Part shown: positions 31,926 to 35,480 of the stretch, in pieces
Position numbering within the stretch: the first letter of the stretch is position 1
How the letters are laid out: the number at the start of each line of letters is the position of its first letter
Assembly (NCBI GenBank): GCA_947624945.1
Contig: CANQMJ010000004.1
Span: 1-35,480, forward strand
From: an uncultured Clostridia bacterium
Lineage (GTDB): Bacteria; Bacillota; Clostridia; Oscillospirales; CAG-272
Length of the DNA: 35,480 nucleotides
Reading direction: 5' to 3'
Notes under the pieces: model-generated
What the model was told of the DNA's origin: nothing
What the model saw: the letters and a program-made list of their open reading frames with translations, nothing else
Database searches by the model: none
Position numbers and translations under genes: made by a program

Positions 31926-33602
31926 GTGGCATACAAAACAGACATAGAGATAGCGCAGAGCTGCGAGCTTAAACCGATCGAAAAGATCGCGGAGCGCGCG
32001 CATATAGCTCCCGAGTACATCGAGCAGTACGGCAGATACAAGGCAAAGGTATCGCCGGAGCTTATGGAGAAAACGGACCGACACGACGGCAAACTCATAC
32101 TCGTCACGGCTATAACGCCGACGCCTGCCGGAGAGGGCAAGACGACGACGACGATCGGACTCGCCGACGGTCTCTCCCGTATCGGCAAGGACGTGACGGT
32201 CGCGCTGCGCGAGCCGTCGCTCGGCCCCGTGTTCGGCGTAAAGGGCGGTGCTGCGGGCGGCGGATATGCGCAGGTCGTGCCTATGGAGGATATCAACCTC
32301 CATTTCACAGGCGACTTCCACGCGATAGGCGCGGCGAACAATCTTCTCGCCGCGATGCTCGATAACCATATCCAGCAGGGCAACTCGCTCGGCATCGACC
32401 CGCGCCGCGTTGTGCTGCACCGCTGCGTCGACATGAACGACCGCCAACTTCGTTTCCTCGTCGACGGCATGGGCGGCAAGTCGAACGGCACGCCGCGCGA
32501 GGACAGCTTTGACATAACTGTCGCGACGGAGGTCATGGCGGTGTTCTGCCTCGCCGAGTCGATTGCGGACCTGAAAGCACGCCTTGCGCGCATGATAGTC
32601 GCGTACACGTACGACGGCAAACCCGTAACGGCTGGCGATCTGCACGCTGTCGGCGCTATGACGGCGCTTCTGCGCGACGCGCTCAAGCCGAATCTCGTGC
32701 AGACGCTCGAGGGAACGCCCGCGTTCGTTCACGGCGGACCGTTCGCCAATATCGCGCACGGATGCAACTCCGTTATCGCGACGCGCACCGCGCTCCGCAT
32801 GGGCGATTATACAGTCACGGAGGCCGGATTCGGCGCCGACCTCGGAGCGGAGAAGTTCCTCGACATCAAGTGCCGCATGGCGGGACTCGTACCGAACGCC
32901 GTCGTCGTAGTTGCGACGATACGCGCGCTCAAAATGCACGGCGGACTTGCAAAGTCTGAGCTCGGTACAGAGGACCTCGCGGCGCTCGAACGCGGCATAC
33001 CTAATCTTTTGCGCCACGTATCGAACATCAAAAACGTGTACCGCCTGCCATGCGTCGTCGCCGTCAACAAATTCCCGACAGACACGGACGCAGAGATAGA
33101 TTTCATCATCAAGAAGTGCGCTGAGCTCGGCGTGAACGCGGTGCTTTCGACTGTCTGGGAGGACGGCGGCGCCGGCGGGGAAGACCTCGCGCGCGAGGTC
33201 GTGCGTCTGTGCGATGAGGAAAGGGGCGATTTCACATATTCGTACGAGCTTGACGACACGATAGAGCACAAGATCGAGGCTATTGTAAAGCGCATATACG
33301 GCGGCGACGGCGTGAATATCACGCCTGCGGCGCAGAAACAGATAGACGAGCTCACAAAGCTCGGATTCGCGGGACTTCCCGTATGCGTAGCCAAGACGCA
33401 GTACAGTTTCTCAGACGATCCGACAAAGCTCGGCGCGCCTGACGGCTTCACCGTCACGGTCAAAAACGTGAAGGTGTCGGCGGGAGCCGGATTCATCGTC
33501 GTTCTGACAGGCGATATTTTGACAATGCCGGGACTTCCGAAGTCTCCCGCGGCGGAGCGTATCGACGTCGACGACACTGGCAGGATAACGGGACTGTTTT
33601 GA
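31926..33602 (+). CDS. fhs: Formate-tetrahydrofolate ligase
   Basis: A 558-aa enzyme (10-formyl-THF synthetase; the family is usually about 556 aa). It makes 10-formyl-tetrahydrofolate from formate, THF and ATP, feeding purine synthesis or the methyl branch of acetogenesis. The P-loop is TPAGEGKTTTTIGL (near residues 66-79). Other landmarks are REPSLGPVFGVKGGAAGGGY, NLHFTGDFHAI, RGIPNLLRH-like (ERGIPNLLRHVSNIK) and the C-terminal MPGLPKSPAAERID. The GTG at 31926 is chosen over the frame-open ATG at 31872 because GGAGGT lies 7 nt upstream and the resulting length fits the family. No partner folate gene adjoins it. Confidence 0.97.
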   Translation: MAYKTDIEIAQSCELKPIEKIAERAHIAPEYIEQYGRYKAKVSPELMEKTDRHDGKLILVTAITPTPAGEGKTTTTIGLADGLSRIGKDVTVALREPSLGPVFGVKGGAAGGGYAQVVPMEDINLHFTGDFHAIGAANNLLAAMLDNHIQQGNSLGIDPRRVVLHRCVDMNDRQLRFLVDGMGGKSNGTPREDSFDITVATEVMAVFCLAESIADLKARLARMIVAYTYDGKPVTAGDLHAVGAMTALLRDALKPNLVQTLEGTPAFVHGGPFANIAHGCNSVIATRTALRMGDYTVTEAGFGADLGAEKFLDIKCRMAGLVPNAVVVVATIRALKMHGGLAKSELGTEDLAALERGIPNLLRHVSNIKNVYRLPCVVAVNKFPTDTDAEIDFIIKKCAELGVNAVLSTVWEDGGAGGEDLAREVVRLCDEERGDFTYSYELDDTIEHKIEAIVKRIYGGDGVNITPAAQKQIDELTKLGFAGLPVCVAKTQYSFSDDPTKLGAPDGFTVTVKNVKVSAGAGFIVVLTGDILTMPGLPKSPAAERIDVDDTGRITGLF

Positions 33603-33612
33603 TAAAGAAAAA

Positions 33613-33634
33613 GCGGGGACCCGACGGGTCCCCG
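33613..33634. terminator. Second copy of the GCGGGGACCC hairpin
   Basis: The core is identical to 19886-19908, 10 bp after the fhs stop codon. On the plus strand it is followed by TACTGCTTTG with no good T-run. On the minus strand it is followed by TTTTTCTTT, so it is a better terminator for leftward transcription coming from 34066. Confidence 0.7.
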
Positions 33635-33744
33635 TACTGCTTTGTGTAACAGGTATGCCGACGGTCTGTAAGGGAGAACGGGAGAACCGACAGCCGCAGT
33701 TTACATCGTATGCCGTTCTGATGACCGATATATTTTGATTTGAG

Positions 33745-33778
33745 GCTGCCCTCGTTTGGGGGCAGCTTTTTTCTTTTT
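33745..33778 (+). terminator. Strong intrinsic terminator downstream of fhs
   Basis: GCTGCCCTC pairs with GGGGGCAGC (one U-G pair) around a GTTT loop, followed by TTTTTTCTTTTT. It lies 143 bp after fhs. The interval 33635-33744 holds no recognisable gene or known RNA; GTATGCCG occurs there twice (near 33654 and 33709). Confidence 0.8.
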
Positions 33779-33835
33779 CTGCCTATATTATACCATGTCT
33801 GCGAGCGCGCGGAGCAGTGCGAGCAGGCAGCCGTC

Positions 33836-33908
33836 AATAATAACAACAGTGTCGAAAGGCGGGCGATGCGAAGCATCGCGCGGCTTTCGGTAACATAGTG
33901 TTATTATT
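33836..33908. repeat. Long imperfect hairpin
   Basis: Outer arms AATAATAAC (33836-33844) and GTTATTATT (33900-33908), middle arms CGAAAG/CTTTCG (33853-33858, 33884-33889) and inner arms GCGATGC/GCATCGC around GAA (33863-33879) pair in a nested order, giving a 73-bp imperfect inverted repeat. Confidence 0.65.
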
Positions 33909-33919
33909 ATACTACGAAG

Positions 33920-33989
33920 CAAAAATGCTTGCCATCATCCACCCCACAAAAGCAAGCTTTTGCGGGGACCCCGAATAAGAGCATTTTTG
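33920..33989. repeat. Second nested hairpin
   Basis: Outer arms CAAAAATGCT (33920-33929) and AGCATTTTTG (33980-33989) enclose CCCCACAAAAGC/GCTTTTGCGGGG (33942-33967, one mismatch). Two further small hairpins follow at 34011-34025 (TGCGGC/GCCGCA) and 34027-34043 (CAAAAGC/GCTTTTG). Confidence 0.65.
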
Positions 33990-34070
33990 TGAGGTCGTCA
34001 ATATCGAGTCTGCGGCAGAGCCGCAGCAAAAGCGCAGCTTTTGGGACTTGTGCAACAAATCCACGATGAT

Positions 34071-34123
34071 ATTATACCACAAATTTTACGATTTGTCAAG
34101 TACTTTTCACAAATTAGTGTGAA
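34071..34123 (-). promoter_or_regulatory. Strong leftward sigma-A promoter with upstream dyad
   Basis: On the minus strand TTGACA (34094-34099), a 17-bp spacer and TATAAT (34071-34076), all consensus. Immediately upstream lies an inverted repeat TTCACA-N6-TGTGAA (34106-34123), a possible regulator site. No gene lies directly downstream. Confidence 0.65.
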
Positions 34124-34290
34124 TTTTTCTCACTCACAGCGTAAAAACATCGCGTCAACATTTCCTGCGAACACCTCCCTCGCGGCACGTCGAGCTGCGC
34201 GTCAGCTCGTCGCTGATCCTACGCCCTCCGACACGTTTTCACATTGCGAAATGATAAAAAGAAAATAATTTCAAACAAATTTCGATTTTC

Positions 34291-34325
34291 TGTAACGATG
34301 CTCCGAAAAAATCGTCATATATAAT
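34291..34325 (+). promoter_or_regulatory. Candidate ECF promoter (and alternative TATAAT) for ABC operon
   Basis: TGTAAC (34291-34296), a 16-bp spacer and CGTC (34313-34316) match the TGAAAC/TGTAAC-N16-CGTC consensus of cell-envelope-stress ECF sigma factors, 47 bp before the ATG. TATAAT (34320-34325) also occurs but without a good sigma-A -35. The interval 34124-34290 shows no gene. Confidence 0.5.
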
Positions 34326-34363
34326 ATAGACCATATTTGCGCCCGTTCACAGTAGGAGGGATC

Positions 34364-35269
34364 ATGCAGCTTCAAATCAAAAACATTACAAAGTCATACG
34401 GCAAAAACTGCGCGCTGTCGGACTTCACCGCGACGCTCGAACCCGGCATATACGCGCTGCTCGGCCCGAACGGCTCCGGCAAGTCTACGCTGATGAACAT
34501 CCTAACCGACAATCTGCCCGCCGACAGCGGCGAAATACTGTTCGCGGACGGCAACAGCAGCGGCGAGCCGCGCGACGTGAAGAAAATGGGGGTGGAGTTC
34601 CGCGAAAAGCTCGGCTTCATGCCGCAGTACCCGGGACTTTATCCGAATTTCACCGTCGAGCGCTTCATGTGGTATATGGCGACGCTCAAATGCATCGGAA
34701 AAAACGACGCGAAGCGGCAGATAGACGAAATTCTCGCGTCCGTCGAGCTCGACGATGCGCGCCGCAAAAAGATCGGCGCGTTGTCGGGCGGCATGAAGCA
34801 GCGGCTTGCACTCGCACAGGCAGTACTCGGCGAGCCGTCGATACTTATACTCGACGAGCCGACTGCGGGACTCGACCCGAAGCAGCGCATAGCGATACGC
34901 AACTACATCGCAAAAATCGCGCTCTCCAAGATCGTACTTATCGCGACGCACGTCGTCTCCGACATCGAATTCATCGCACGCGACATCATCATGCTGAAAA
35001 AGGGCGTCATCGTTGACAACGCGCCGCCGCATGAGCTGACGAAAAAGATAGAGGGCAAGGTGTGGATCACTCCTTGCGCTGAAAGCGAAGTCGTGGCTAT
35101 GCAGGAGCATCACCGCGTGACGAACATCTCCCGCGACGACGAAGCCGGCGGCGTCGACCTGCGCATCATCGCGGACGGCGCGCCGACGCCGAATTCGCGC
35201 AACGCCGCGCCGACGCTCGAGGACTATTACCTCTACGTATTCGGCGACGAAGCGGCGCAAAATCAATAA
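34364..35269 (+). CDS. ABC transporter ATP-binding protein
   Basis: A stand-alone 301-aa ATPase of the multidrug/antibiotic exporter type. Walker A is GPNGSGKST (near residues 35-43), the Q-loop is MPQYPGLYP, the signature LSGGMKQRLALAQAV, Walker B ILILDEPTAGLDP and the switch region IATHVVSDIE. A C-terminal extension of about 80 residues follows (from GKVWITPCAESE), as in ABC-2 type exporters. The ATG at 34364 has AGGAGGG 3 nt upstream; an ATG at 34337 has no ribosome site. The permease is expected beyond the window; a lipoprotein gene follows after 17 bp. Confidence 0.92.
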   Translation: MQLQIKNITKSYGKNCALSDFTATLEPGIYALLGPNGSGKSTLMNILTDNLPADSGEILFADGNSSGEPRDVKKMGVEFREKLGFMPQYPGLYPNFTVERFMWYMATLKCIGKNDAKRQIDEILASVELDDARRKKIGALSGGMKQRLALAQAVLGEPSILILDEPTAGLDPKQRIAIRNYIAKIALSKIVLIATHVVSDIEFIARDIIMLKKGVIVDNAPPHELTKKIEGKVWITPCAESEVVAMQEHHRVTNISRDDEAGGVDLRIIADGAPTPNSRNAAPTLEDYYLYVFGDEAAQNQ

Positions 35270-35286
35270 ATAAACGGAGGTACATC

Positions 35287-35480
35287 ATGAAAAAGATCGC
35301 GCTTACATCGCTTTTACTCGCGCTGACGCTTACGCTTACGATGCTTTTGTCGTGCGGGCAAAATAAAAACGGCGGTTCCGATGCCACGGACGGCGGAGAC
35401 GGCAAGACGGACGGCGGCGAAGCTGGCGAGATACTGTCCGCCGCAGACAAAAAGCGCTACGAGGACACGACCGTTTACTC
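35287..35480 (+). CDS. Lipoprotein (3' end cut by window)
   Basis: The start of a lipoprotein gene: signal peptide MKKIALTSLLLALTLTLTML, then a lipobox LLSC, followed by a Gly/Asp/Lys-rich linker (GGSDATDGGDGKTDGG). The last visible residues are KKRYEDTTVYS. GGAGGT lies 6-7 nt upstream of the ATG. Close spacing to the ABC ATPase suggests a shared operon. Function cannot be judged from 64 residues. Confidence 0.8.
   Translation, partial: MKKIALTSLLLALTLTLTMLLSCGQNKNGGSDATDGGDGKTDGGEAGEILSAADKKRYEDTTVY

Larger units (their letters stand above)
33602..34066 (-). ncRNA. Candidate leftward non-coding transcript
   Basis: A strong sigma-A promoter at 34071-34099 points left into the hairpin cluster, and the hairpin at 33613-33634 ends in a T-run in this direction. 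The predicted RNA is about 460 nt with at least four stem-loops and contains no convincing protein gene. It matches no structured RNA family I recognise (not tmRNA, RNase P, SRP RNA or a known riboswitch). It could equally be a repeat element carrying its own promoter. The transcript is an inference. Confidence 0.35.

Noticed and set aside
33635..33744. 6S RNA, SRP RNA or other known small RNA between fhs and its terminator
   Set aside because: No diagnostic sequence or closed secondary structure of those families could be found.
33850..33856. TGTCGAA as another Spo0A box
   Set aside because: It forms part of a hairpin arm, stands alone and has no sporulation gene nearby; one 7-mer is expected by chance.
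33493..33876. Minus-strand frame with a signal-peptide-like start (STLLLLLTAACSHCS)
   Set aside because: It runs through two hairpins and into the fhs 3' end, starts inside a hairpin and has no ribosome site. The later part has no coding character.

Overview
The window comes from an endospore-forming Bacillota (class Clostridia, probably a gut-type relative of Oscillospiraceae/Christensenellales). The evidence is a complete spoIIIA operon, the spoIIA (sigma-F) operon, an uninterrupted sigK, a CotF-like coat gene, a clostridial DUF512-der-plsY cluster and Shine-Dalgarno-led genes. Coding DNA is GC-rich with many GAC/GTC/GCG/CGC codons. One 2.1-kb gene (19959-22037) is strikingly AT-rich against this background. 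No species can be named from the sequence alone.

Layout. 1-1438: 3' part of a PL11 rhamnogalacturonan lyase. 1644-5175: a two-gene heterodimeric ABC exporter preceded by 11-bp tandem repeats. 5168-6790 (-): spoIIAA-spoIIAB-sigF with candidate Spo0A boxes upstream. 6967-7503 (-): two small membrane-associated proteins. 7693-8379: sigK. 8459-14464: a tightly packed operon running DUF512 radical-SAM protein, anchored DUF4163-like protein, der, a lipoprotein-PlsY fusion, and a methyltransferase with an apparent frameshift at its C-terminus. 14545-15708 (-) and 29878-30993 (-): paralogous XRE regulators, each with a promoter followed by a 12-bp palindrome. 15941-16978 (-): a ROK-type repressor without the zinc motif. 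17358-19880: an 840-aa ECF sigma factor with a very large C-terminal extension. 19959-22037 (-): a zinc-ribbon repeat protein with an embedded nuclease-like domain, beside tRNA-Leu(CAG). 22419-24034: an MFS-like transporter and two small membrane proteins. 24131-28877 (-): spoIIIAA to spoIIIAH. 29000-29802: a small ferritin-like protein divergent from a CotF-like coat protein. 31290-33602: YfcE-like phosphodiesterase and formate-tetrahydrofolate ligase. 33603-34363: about 760 bp without a convincing gene but rich in hairpins, with a strong leftward promoter and a candidate ECF promoter. 34364-35480: ABC transporter ATPase and the start of a lipoprotein.

How the genes work together. Three of the compartment-specific steps of sporulation are represented: forespore sigma-F with its anti-sigma factor and anti-anti-sigma factor; the mother-cell SpoIIIA feeding-tube complex; and late mother-cell sigma-K. 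A coat protein is encoded nearby. The 8.4-14.5 kb operon joins ribosome assembly (Der) with phospholipid synthesis (PlsY). The most unusual items are the lipoprotein-PlsY fusion, the giant ECF sigma fusion, the zinc-ribbon/nuclease mosaic, the matched operator architecture of the two XRE paralogues, and the hairpin-rich intergenic block.
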